From CAYFQV01 sp964654185 (lineage in GTDB: Bacteria; Spirochaetota; Spirochaetia; DSM-27196; PWMO01), in NCBI GenBank assembly GCA_964654185.1, contig CAZZIE010000112.1, positions 1 to 14,245 of the forward strand: 14,245 bases of DNA, in the 5' to 3' direction. The notes below the pieces were generated by a model that was not told the origin of the DNA, made no database searches, and worked only from the letters and a program-made list of their open reading frames with translations. Positions 6,161 to 13,705 of this stretch are shown piece after piece. Positions within the stretch are counted from its first letter, which is position 1. Each line of letters opens with the position of its first letter. Made by a program: the position numbers and the translations under genes.

Positions 6161-9100
6161 ATGGTTTCCTTATTCCAAGAAGTACTATCGAAAAAGATTC
6201 GCTCATACAAGCCGTACCAGCACGTCCGGAAAGACCTGATAGGAAATCAGTTTCCGATCGATGTATACGGCCCGAAGGGCGCCTTTCTCTCTTTACTTAT
6301 CGGAGAGATTTTCCGTGACCTTCGCGATCAGATGATTCTTGTGCTTCCCACTGAGCGGGAGGCTGAGGATCTTGTAGGCGATTTGGAGCTTTTCGGGATT
6401 ACCGCTCACCTCTTGCCGTGGTGGCAGACGGTGCCGTACCGGGAGACACCGAGCAACTCCGGTGTCTTCGGTGCCCGGGCGCGAGTACTCTCCGAGATGC
6501 TCGCCGGGGAGAAGCAGGTCTTCGTCACCTCCCTCCGGGCGTTGCTGACCCCGGTGCCGCCGGTCTCCTACCTCCAGGAGCGGCGGATGACCGTGCACGC
6601 CCGGCAGGAGGTGGACCCCCAGGAGGTAGGGCGCCGTCTGGAGGTGTTCGGCTACACCCGGGTGCCCCGGGTGACCGTCCGGGGGGAGTACGCCCTCCGC
6701 GGCGAGGTCGTCGACGTCTTTCCCGCGGGTGCCGAAGAGCCGGTGCGCCTGGTCATCGACTTTGATGAGATCTCGGAGCTGAAGACCTTCCACGCCGGGA
6801 GCCAGGCCTCTTCCGGATCGATCGACCACGCCATCATTACCCCCATGCGGGAGCTCACCTGGGACCAGGAGCGCCTGACCGTCCTGGAGGAGAACATGCG
6901 GGCGGCTTCTGAGCTCGCGGGCACCACGGATGATGTGATTCTGGAGCTCTCCGAGCGGGGGCGCATGCCCGGGGAGGAGCTCCTCTTTCCCTTGAGCTTT
7001 CGCGAGGCGGCAACGGTCCTGGACTACCTCTCGCAGTTCTCCGTCGTGGTTCTCGCGGATCATGAACGTCTCGTCTCCGCGGCGGAGGCGCTGCAGAAGG
7101 AGTACGACGGCCTCTACCGCCGCGCAAAGAAGGAGCGCGCCGTGCCGAGACCGGCGCGGATCCTCCTTGACTACGAGGCGGTTCTGGAGAGGCGTTCCCG
7201 GGCAATCCGGGTCCGCTCCCTGAAGCCGAGCGACGGTGCCGACGTCGTGTCCTTCCCGGTCGACCCACCCCGGAGCTTCTTCGGGAACGTCGACTTCCTG
7301 AAGGAGGAGCTCGGCAGCCTCCAGGATGCCGGGTACGACCTCTACGTCTTTGCCGACTCGGAGGCTCAGACGAATCGGGTGCAGCACCTCCTCTCCGACT
7401 ACGAGGTGACGGTGCTACCGGCATCCATCTCCGCGGGCTTCTCGGTGCCGGATCTGAAGGTTGCCGCCATTCAGGAGAACGAGATCTTCGGCCGCCGGCG
7501 CCGCATCCCCCGGTCGGTGAAGCACGCCGTCAGCGCAGAGATCGATACCTTCGTCGAGCTCTCTCCCGGAGACTTCGTGGTCCACGTGAACCACGGCATC
7601 GGAAAGTTCCACGGGATCGAGCGGCTCAGTGCCGGGGGTAACGAGCGCGACTACATCTGCCTGGAGTACGCGGGGGAAGAGTTCATCTACGTGCCGATCG
7701 AGCAGGTGAACATGGTGCAGCGCTACATCGGCACCGGGGGTTCCGAGCCGCGGCTGGACCGGATCGGCGGCAAGTCCTGGCAGAACCGCAAGAGCAAGGT
7801 TCGGAACAGCGTTGAAGACCTGGCGGAGCGACTGGTGAAGCTCTACTCAAAGCGAAAGAAGGCGCGGGGCTTCGCTTTTCCGCAGGACACGGAGTGGCAG
7901 CTCGACTTCGAGGCGGCCTTCCCGTATGAGGAGACGGAGGACCAGCTCCACTGCATTGACGACGTGAAGCAGGACATGGAGAGCCCGGTACCCATGGACC
8001 GCCTCATCTGCGGAGACGTCGGCTACGGCAAGACGGAAGTCGCCATGCGGGCGGCCTTCAAGGCGGTGGCGGCGGGGAAGCAGGTCGCCTTCCTGGCCCC
8101 CACGACGATTCTCGTGGAACAGCACTACGAGAACTTCCAGGAGCGCTTCGAGAAGTACGCCGTGAACACCGCCATGCTGTCGCGCTTCGTGGCGAAGAAG
8201 GACCAGCGCCAGGTGCTCGAGGGGCTCGAGAAGGGTGACATCGATCTGGTTGTGGGGACGCATCGCCTCCTCCAGAAGGATGTGAAGTTCCGCAACATCG
8301 GGCTCCTGGTGGTGGACGAGGAGCAGCGCTTCGGCGTCAGGGACAAGGAGCGCATCAAGGAGCTCAAGGCCTCGGTGGACTCCCTTACCCTCACGGCAAC
8401 GCCGATCCCGCGAACCCTGCACATGTCGCTCCTGAAGATTCGCGACATGTCGGTTCTCAACACGCCGCCCCACAACCGTCGACCCATTGAGACCTTCATT
8501 GAGGAGTTCAGCGAGGAGCGCGTTGCCGAGGCGATCCGCCGGGAGGTCGCCCGGGGCGGCCAGATCTTCTACCTCCACAACCGCGTCGAGACCCTGGAGA
8601 ACGTCCAGCGCTTCCTCCAGAACCTCCTGCCGGAGTTCCTGATCGAGATCGCCCACGGGCAGATGTCGTCGCATGACTTGGAAGACATCATGCACCGCTT
8701 CGTTCACGGCGGCTTCCAGGTGCTGGTGTCCACGACGATCATCGAGAACGGTATCGACATTCCCAACGTCAACACCATCATCATTGACCGCGCCGATATG
8801 TACGGCATCTCCCAGCTCTACCAGCTCCGCGGACGGGTGGGGCGGTCGGAGCGCCTGGCCTATGCCTATCTCTTCTATCCGGAGGGGCGCGCCCTCTCGG
8901 AGCTCGCCATGAAGCGGCTCCAGGTGATCTCGGACTTCACCGAGCTGGGCTCGGGGTTCAAGATCGCCCTGAAGGACCTGGAGGTGCGCGGCGCCGGCAA
9001 CCTCCTCGGACGCCAGCAGAGTGGAGACATACTCTCGGTGGGCTTCGACCTCTATGTGAAGCTCCTCGACCAGGCCATCAGGGAGCTGGAGGAGCAGGAG

Positions 9101-9553
9101 GAAGAGGAGCCGCCGGAGGTTTACCTGGAGCTCGACTACACCGGCTACATCCCGGATTCCTACATTGCCGAGCCCATGGAGAAGATGGAGGTCTACAAGA
9201 AGATCGCCGCGGTGAACACCGAGGCGGAGCTCGAGACGGTCTACGGGGAGCTGGAGGACCGTTTCGGACCCCTGCCGGAGGAGGTGCAGAGCCTGTTGTC
9301 CCTCGCGGAGATCAAGATCATCTGTCGCCGGCTCTTCATTTCATCCCTGCGGGAGCGCAGGGGCACCGTGGAGATCGAGTTTGCCAAGGTGGCCATGGTC
9401 TCACCGGAGCGAGTGCTCTCCCTCATCGACCAGAGCGGGGGAAAGGTGCGGCTGGACCCGAAGCGGCCGCACGCGCTGATCATGGACACCGGCTCGGTAG
9501 GACTCAAGGAGAAGTCCGAGTTCATTCGAAGCCGCCTCTCGACATTGCTCTGA
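6161..9553 (+). CDS. mfd: Transcription-repair coupling factor Mfd
   Basis: At 1130 residues this is close to E. coli Mfd (1148). Mfd is a DNA translocase that removes RNA polymerase stalled at lesions and recruits UvrA. The N-terminal UvrB-like module covers about 1-350. The CarD-like RNA-polymerase interaction domain is at about 463-525 (PGDFVVHVNHGIGKFHG). The RecG-like translocase has Walker A GDVGYGKT (618-625), DEEQRFGV (D719-Q722), TLTATPIPRTL, and the C-terminal motor motifs TTIIENGIDIPN and QLYQLRGRVGRS. A C-terminal regulatory domain follows to the end. The ATG at 6161 has only a short GGAA 7 nt upstream. The start is 3 bp from the divergent gene's start, so the promoter must lie inside that gene. 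I see no convincing -35/-10 there. The first 250 bases are visibly more AT-rich than the rest. Confidence 0.98.
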   Translation: MVSLFQEVLSKKIRSYKPYQHVRKDLIGNQFPIDVYGPKGAFLSLLIGEIFRDLRDQMILVLPTEREAEDLVGDLELFGITAHLLPWWQTVPYRETPSNSGVFGARARVLSEMLAGEKQVFVTSLRALLTPVPPVSYLQERRMTVHARQEVDPQEVGRRLEVFGYTRVPRVTVRGEYALRGEVVDVFPAGAEEPVRLVIDFDEISELKTFHAGSQASSGSIDHAIITPMRELTWDQERLTVLEENMRAASELAGTTDDVILELSERGRMPGEELLFPLSFREAATVLDYLSQFSVVVLADHERLVSAAEALQKEYDGLYRRAKKERAVPRPARILLDYEAVLERRSRAIRVRSLKPSDGADVVSFPVDPPRSFFGNVDFLKEELGSLQDAGYDLYVFADSEAQTNRVQHLLSDYEVTVLPASISAGFSVPDLKVAAIQENEIFGRRRRIPRSVKHAVSAEIDTFVELSPGDFVVHVNHGIGKFHGIERLSAGGNERDYICLEYAGEEFIYVPIEQVNMVQRYIGTGGSEPRLDRIGGKSWQNRKSKVRNSVEDLAERLVKLYSKRKKARGFAFPQDTEWQLDFEAAFPYEETEDQLHCIDDVKQDMESPVPMDRLICGDVGYGKTEVAMRAAFKAVAAGKQVAFLAPTTILVEQHYENFQERFEKYAVNTAMLSRFVAKKDQRQVLEGLEKGDIDLVVGTHRLLQKDVKFRNIGLLVVDEEQRFGVRDKERIKELKASVDSLTLTATPIPRTLHMSLLKIRDMSVLNTPPHNRRPIETFIEEFSEERVAEAIRREVARGGQIFYLHNRVETLENVQRFLQNLLPEFLIEIAHGQMSSHDLEDIMHRFVHGGFQVLVSTTIIENGIDIPNVNTIIIDRADMYGISQLYQLRGRVGRSERLAYAYLFYPEGRALSELAMKRLQVISDFTELGSGFKIALKDLEVRGAGNLLGRQQSGDILSVGFDLYVKLLDQAIRELEEQEEEEPPEVYLELDYTGYIPDSYIAEPMEKMEVYKKIAAVNTEAELETVYGELEDRFGPLPEEVQSLLSLAEIKIICRRLFISSLRERRGTVEIEFAKVAMVSPERVLSLIDQSGGKVRLDPKRPHALIMDTGSVGLKEKSEFIRSRLSTLL

Positions 9554-9566
9554 CCTCTGCTACAAT
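9539..9566 (+). promoter_or_regulatory. Sigma-70-like promoter of ptsP
   Basis: TCGACA (9539-9544) and TACAAT (9561-9566) are spaced 16 bp apart, each one mismatch from consensus. The -35 overlaps the last codons of mfd. Transcription would start near 9573, about 27 nt before the ATG at 9600. This suggests ptsP-trmB is transcribed separately from mfd even though mfd ends only 46 bp upstream. Confidence 0.55.
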
Positions 9567-9590
9567 GTTGCAACACGATTGTTTCAATCG
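9567..9590. promoter_or_regulatory. Two palindromes at the ptsP transcription start
   Basis: GTTGCAAC (9567-9574) is a perfect 8-bp palindrome covering the predicted +1. CGATTG-TTT-CAATCG (9576-9590) is a perfect 6-bp inverted repeat in the leader, ending 9 bp before the ATG. They could be a repressor site or a small leader hairpin next to the weak ribosome binding site (GTAGG, 9591-9595). Their presence is certain, but any role is inference. Confidence 0.35.
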
Positions 9591-9599
9591 GTAGGCCTC

Positions 9600-11894
9600 A
9601 TGGGAAAGACCAACGTAGACCTGATATGGAGTATTGCCGAATTATCGGCGCTCTTCGAGAAAAGCACCAATATGGAGGGCTTCCTCCAGAACGTGGTGGA
9701 GCTCATTGCCTCTCATATGAGCGCGGACGTCTGCTCCATCTACCTCTACGAGTCGGAGTCGGATTCCCTGGTGCTCCGGGCCACCCGGGGCCTCAATCCC
9801 GAGTCGGTCGGCACCGTGCGCCTGGCCATCGGCGAGGGCATTACCGGTCAGGCCCTCAAGGAGCTTCGCCCCATCCGCGAGGCCCGAGCCGTGACGAGTC
9901 CCTTCTTCAAAGAGGTTCCCGAGCTCAAAGAGGAGCGCTACGAGTCCTTTCTTGCGGTGCCCATCAAGCGCGGGCTGAACCGGATCGGCGTCATGACCCT
10001 GCAGCACCGCAGTGCGGACTACTTCACCGACCAGGACGCCAAGGCCATGCAGGCAATCGCCTCGCAGCTCGGGGCGACCCTGGAGAACGTCGAGATCCTC
10101 ATCAATATCCACGGAGAGGTCGGCCGCAAGCGGGAACTCCCCGCCCTGGGGGCCAACGTCGTCGTTCGGTGCAAGGCGGCATCCCGCGGTGTCGCCGTCG
10201 GTACCTCGGTCATGTTCGGGAATCGCCGAACCTTCATTCATGACTTCGAGAGCGATGCCGAAGCGGTGGACGAGGCGCTCCTTCGCTTCGACAGCGCCCT
10301 GGGGCATACTCTGCGGCAACTCGAGGCGCTGCAACGGAAGGTCGATGAGTCCCTGGCGGATGTTGCCTCGTTGATCTTCAGCGCTCACCTCCTCATGCTC
10401 AAGGATCAGGAGTTCTCCGGGCAGATCCGCCGCGCCATTGAGGAAGGGGCGAACCCTGAGAACGCGGTAATCCACGTCGTCAACTCCTACGTCGAGCTCT
10501 TCAGCAAGACCGACTCGACCGCCACCCAGGAGAAGACCCTGGACGTGAAGGATCTGGGCCACCGGCTGGTGCGCAATCTCAAGGTGCTTCGAAACGCCCC
10601 GCTGGACCGCCGCTCGGAGATCGACGACGGGGACTACCGGAACCAGATCGTCGTGGCCGGGGAGCTCTTTCCGTCGGAGCTGGTACGGATCTCCGCGCAG
10701 CACGCAGAGGGCATCATTCTCGAGGACGGCGGAATCACGGCGCACATCTCCATCCTGGCGCGCTCCCTCAACCTTCCGGTCGTCGTGACCAAGGACGCCC
10801 GCATCTTCTCCATGGGGGACGAAACCAACCTCATTGTGGACGCGGATACCGGGCGCATCTACGTGGAACCGGACCGGGAAGTGCAGCATCGCTATCACCA
10901 GATCCTGGAGGCGCGGGAGAAGGAGGAGCCCGCCGGGGAGATGACTCCGGAGCCCGCCCGCACCGAGGACGAGGTCGAGGTGGATGTCATGGCGAACATC
11001 AACATCATCCACGATGTGCGCACTGCCCGGCGCTACGGTGCCACCGGGATCGGCCTCTACCGGAGCGAGTTCCCCTTCCTGGTGCGCAGCGACTTTCCTA
11101 CCGAAGCGGAGCAATTCGCCATCTACCGGCGCATCATCTACTCCATGGGAAGCGACCGGGTGATCCTGCGCACCCTCGACATCGGGGGCGACAAGATCCT
11201 GCCGGAGGCCAACCTTTCCGAGGCGAACCCCTTCCTGGGATTCCGGGGCATACGCTTCTCTCTGGGCAACCCCGACCTCTTCAAAGAGCAACTCCGCGCC
11301 ATGCTCAGAGCGGGGAAGGATAAGGAGCTCGGAATCCTGCTGCCCATGGTCTCATCAGTGGATGAGTTCAAGGCCGCCCGGGCCATCCTCAACACCGCCC
11401 TGTCGGACCTCGAGAGTGAAGGCGTCTCCTACAATGCCAATCCCCGTCTCGGCGCCATGGTGGAGTTGCCCTCGGCGGTATCCGCGATCAACGATCTGGC
11501 CCGGGAGGCGGACTTCCTCTCAATCGGCACCAACGACCTGGTCATGTATCTCCTGGCGGTGGACCGCACCAACGACCGGGTGAGCCAGATGTACAAGCAC
11601 TACCACCCCGCCGTGCTCAAGTCCCTGCAGACTATTGTGGAGACCGCCCACCGCCACGATTGTCCGGTCTCGATCTGCGGGGATATGGCGTCGGACCTGA
11701 CCATGCTGGCATTCCTCATCGGGATCGGCCTGCGCAGCTTCAGCGTGGAGCCGGTGCAGATCCCGGAGCTGAAGCGGGCGATCGCGGAGCTGCGCTCCGA
11801 CCGGGCGGCTCAGACCGCCCACGCCATGCTCGAGATCTCCAGCATTGCCGAGATGGAGGAGTTCCTCCACATGGAAACGGGGGTTCAGACGTGA
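9600..11894 (+). CDS. ptsP: PtsP: GAF-domain phosphoenolpyruvate-protein phosphotransferase (enzyme I-Ntr)
   Basis: A 764-residue cytosolic enzyme that takes phosphate from PEP and passes it to an HPr/NPr-type carrier, the first step of the nitrogen-related phosphotransfer system. A GAF sensory domain covers about 10-165 and separates it from ordinary enzyme I. The enzyme I N-terminal region begins near 180. The phospho-histidine is H382 in GGITAHISILARSL. The PEP-binding TIM barrel (about 450-735) contains GIGLYRSEF, FLSIGTNDL and the catalytic cysteine C693 in CGDMASD. ATG 9600 is preferred; an in-frame TTG at 9579 lies in the leader inverted repeat. No NPr or EIIA-Ntr gene is in the window, so partners must lie elsewhere. 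The stop overlaps the trmB start (GTGA), so the two are probably co-translated. The signal sensed by the GAF domain is unknown. Confidence 0.95.
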   Translation: MGKTNVDLIWSIAELSALFEKSTNMEGFLQNVVELIASHMSADVCSIYLYESESDSLVLRATRGLNPESVGTVRLAIGEGITGQALKELRPIREARAVTSPFFKEVPELKEERYESFLAVPIKRGLNRIGVMTLQHRSADYFTDQDAKAMQAIASQLGATLENVEILINIHGEVGRKRELPALGANVVVRCKAASRGVAVGTSVMFGNRRTFIHDFESDAEAVDEALLRFDSALGHTLRQLEALQRKVDESLADVASLIFSAHLLMLKDQEFSGQIRRAIEEGANPENAVIHVVNSYVELFSKTDSTATQEKTLDVKDLGHRLVRNLKVLRNAPLDRRSEIDDGDYRNQIVVAGELFPSELVRISAQHAEGIILEDGGITAHISILARSLNLPVVVTKDARIFSMGDETNLIVDADTGRIYVEPDREVQHRYHQILEAREKEEPAGEMTPEPARTEDEVEVDVMANINIIHDVRTARRYGATGIGLYRSEFPFLVRSDFPTEAEQFAIYRRIIYSMGSDRVILRTLDIGGDKILPEANLSEANPFLGFRGIRFSLGNPDLFKEQLRAMLRAGKDKELGILLPMVSSVDEFKAARAILNTALSDLESEGVSYNANPRLGAMVELPSAVSAINDLAREADFLSIGTNDLVMYLLAVDRTNDRVSQMYKHYHPAVLKSLQTIVETAHRHDCPVSICGDMASDLTMLAFLIGIGLRSFSVEPVQIPELKRAIAELRSDRAAQTAHAMLEISSIAEMEEFLHMETGVQT

Positions 11895-12781
11895 GCGCGC
11901 GCTTCAGTGCCGCCGCCGGTCCGCACGGCGACGAGGGTGGCGGCGGCGCGGATCCATCCGGCGGCGCCCCTACCGGCGGGGGGGAAACCCCCAGCCGCGG
12001 GGATGCCCCCGGCCCGGCGGACGGTCCCGGCGGCGGGGAAACCTCCAGCCGCGCGGATACCCCCGGCGGCGCCCCTCGCCCGGAGGGCCGCAGCGCTCCG
12101 GGCAGGAACAATCCGCACATCAAGTCCTACGTCCTGCAGAAGCAGCGCATGACGAAGGCGCAGGCCGCCGCCTACGAGCGCCTCTTCGACGCGTACTGCA
12201 CGACCCTGCCGGATGTGCCGCGGGATCCGCGGATTCTCTTTGACCATCCCGAGCGGCCCCTGGTGCTCGAAATCGGCTTCGGCATGGGCCGTACGACCGC
12301 GCGTCTCGCCCAAGCGCGCCCGGACACCAACTTCCTCGGTGTGGAGGTGCATCGTCCGGGTGTGGGGAAGCTGCTCCATGAGATCGAGCAGCGTGAACTC
12401 TCGAACGTTCGCATTGTCCAGGACGATGCCGTCGAGCTCCTGCGAAACGTGATCGTGGATCCGCTCTTCGACGGCATCCACGTCTTCTTCCCGGACCCCT
12501 GGCCGAAGAAGCGCCACCACAAGCGCCGTCTCATCCGACCGGGGATCGTGGAGATCCTCCGGGATCGCCTGCGCCCGGAGGGCTACCTCTACGTGACCAC
12601 GGACTGGGAAGACTACGCGGAGCAGATCCTCGCCGTCCTGGAGAAGACGTCGGGCCTGGAGAACCGGTACGAGGGCTTTGCGCCGCGGCAGGAGTGGCGG
12701 CCGAAGACCGCCTTCGAGGAGAAGGGGCTGGCTCAGGAGCACCGCATCTTCGAGGTCTACTTCACACGCACCGCGTCGTAG
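11891..12781 (+). CDS. trmB: tRNA (guanine-N7-)-methyltransferase TrmB with low-complexity N-terminal extension
   Basis: A 296-residue SAM-dependent enzyme that makes m7G at position 46 of tRNA variable loops. The start is GTG 11891, which overlaps the ptsP stop by 4 bp. The conserved enzyme begins near residue 73 (NPHIKSYVLQKQRMTKAQ). The SAM-binding loop is VLEIGFGMG (125-133), then GVEVHRPGV. The family signature FFPDPWPKKRHHKRRL contains D202. Residues 1-72 are almost entirely Gly, Pro, Ala, Ser, Asp and Glu, have no counterpart in typical TrmB (about 210-240 residues), and include an imperfect internal repeat. The extension is in frame and open throughout, but whether it is translated depends on the GTG start. 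No later start lies conveniently just before the conserved core. The 3' end runs into a tandem repeat. Confidence 0.93.
   Translation: MSARFSAAAGPHGDEGGGGADPSGGAPTGGGETPSRGDAPGPADGPGGGETSSRADTPGGAPRPEGRSAPGRNNPHIKSYVLQKQRMTKAQAAAYERLFDAYCTTLPDVPRDPRILFDHPERPLVLEIGFGMGRTTARLAQARPDTNFLGVEVHRPGVGKLLHEIEQRELSNVRIVQDDAVELLRNVIVDPLFDGIHVFFPDPWPKKRHHKRRLIRPGIVEILRDRLRPEGYLYVTTDWEDYAEQILAVLEKTSGLENRYEGFAPRQEWRPKTAFEEKGLAQEHRIFEVYFTRTAS
11975..12067 (+). repeat. In-frame imperfect repeat inside the TrmB extension
   Basis: Two 39-bp copies (11975-12013 and 12029-12067), offset by 54 bp (18 codons), match at 35 of 39 positions. They encode GGGETPSRGDAPG and GGGETSSRADTPG. Short GGAP-coding stretches flank both (11962-11970 and 12065-12074). 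This looks like expansion by slippage or duplication that has since diverged. Confidence 0.75.
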
Positions 12782-12877
12782 GATCGCACGCCGTACGCCG
12801 TCGCGCCGTAGGTCCGCACCGCGCACACTGACGCCCGTCGCGCTGTAGGCCCGCACCGCGCACACTGACGCCCGCCG
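12774..12877. repeat. 37-bp tandem repeat at and beyond the trmB stop codon
   Basis: Units 12804-12840 and 12841-12877 match at 34 of 37 positions; both contain CCGCACCGCGCACACTGACG. A shorter, degenerate 30-bp unit (12774-12803) precedes them and contains the trmB stop codon. The rest of the trmB/liaF-like gap (12878-12906) holds one small GC hairpin, CGGCGC-ACAC-GCGCCG (12885-12900), without a T-tract. No standard terminator is seen between these convergent genes. Confidence 0.75.
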
Positions 12878-12906
12878 CGCGAGCCGGCGCACACGCGCCG
12901 CAGCTC

Positions 12907-13578
12907 CTAGGCTTCGACGATCGTGACATCCCCCAGGAGCTTGAAGCCGCGCAAGACCACCCGGGCCGATCCCCCGCCAGGGCGCACGGACCGACGGCCC
13001 TGGCGCTCTTCGTCCCCGAGAAGCAGGAAGTGGCGCCGGACGATTTCGCACCCCGCCGGCACGATTACCGTGGTGTCGCCGAGGAGTGAGTAGCTGCTCA
13101 GCTCCACCTCCTCGCCGGGCTGGAGATCCGCCAGAGAGACCGTCGAGTCACCGAGAATGGAGATGACCCGGAGAGCGCCGTTGTCGGTGTCGGCAAGATC
13201 GTACTCCCGATCCCCCAGCACCTGCAGCCTCGTAGCGGGCGCGCCTCCGGTCGTCGGGGCGCCGGGACGACGGTATCCGGCAGGGGCATTACGGGACGCT
13301 GCACCGGGCACTCCGTTCGGCACCGTGTCCAGATCGCCGCCGGTGCCCGGCGCACCTCCGGAGAAGATCGCAGGGTCGTCGACATTGAAGTCGGGGACGT
13401 CCGCCATGATCCGGGCAATCTCGTCCACCGACTCTGCGGCATTTACGGCCTCAGTGCGGTGTTCGTAATCATCGATCTCAATATCATCGTCCGCGTACCC
13501 TCTGGCCAGTCGATCGAGAGCTGCCTGCCGGATCCTGGGCAGCCCGAAGCGGCGAGGGGTGGGATGGTCGGTGCTCAT
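12907..13578 (-). CDS. DUF1707-like plus LiaF C-terminal-like soluble protein
   Basis: A 223-residue protein starting at ATG 13578 behind a strong GGAGGAGG (13589-13582). Residues about 16-63 match the DUF1707/SHOCT-like pattern (LDRLARGYADDDIEIDDYEHR...VDEIARIMADVPD). Residues 70-116 are a Gly/Pro/Ala linker. Residues 118-223 resemble the LiaF/YvqF C-terminal domain (cell wall-active antibiotic response family). It has five recurring LGD turns, at 121, 142, 166, 187 and 215, spaced 21-28 residues apart as in a beta-helix-like fold. Classical LiaF has N-terminal membrane helices, but none are present here and there is no signal peptide, so it is predicted cytosolic. No LiaRS-type two-component system is in the window. 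The DUF1707 and LiaF-C pairing is known among actinobacterial and other proteins. A cell-envelope stress role is inference. Confidence 0.8.
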   Translation of the reverse strand: MSTDHPTPRRFGLPRIRQAALDRLARGYADDDIEIDDYEHRTEAVNAAESVDEIARIMADVPDFNVDDPAIFSGGAPGTGGDLDTVPNGVPGAASRNAPAGYRRPGAPTTGGAPATRLQVLGDREYDLADTDNGALRVISILGDSTVSLADLQPGEEVELSSYSLLGDTTVIVPAGCEIVRRHFLLLGDEERQGRRSVRPGGGSARVVLRGFKLLGDVTIVEA

Positions 13579-13664
13579 GCGCCTCCTCCGTGGTGTGCCA
13601 TGGTGTTGGCAACATTACCACGAGTTCCGGCTGTACGCACCTCCCGGAAGTCTGATACGCTCCC

Positions 13665-13684
13665 GCATATTCCGTTGCATATTC
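13665..13684. repeat. GCATATTC direct repeat upstream of citrate synthase
   Basis: GCATATTC occurs at 13665-13672 and 13677-13684, a 12-bp period, in the AT-richer part of the 127-bp divergent intergenic region. It could be a regulator site for citrate synthase or part of an unrecognised promoter. I found no good -35/-10 pair for either divergent gene in 13579-13705. Confidence 0.3.
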
Positions 13685-13705
13685 AATCGGAGAGACTGCA
13701 TAGCC

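Noticed and set aside
6293..8707. Long minus-strand frames opposite mfd (6293-7387 and 7847-8707)
   Set aside because: The plus strand encodes an intact Mfd with all helicase motifs. The minus frames have no supported start and low-information composition.
9642..11291. 549-codon open frame on the minus strand opposite ptsP
   Set aside because: It is a GC-driven shadow. The plus frame has complete PtsP domains and catalytic residues, while the minus frame shows no recognisable motif and an odd Leu/Val/Asp/Gly/His-rich composition.
12774..12877. CRISPR array
   Set aside because: The 37-bp units are directly contiguous with no unique spacers, and no cas gene is present.
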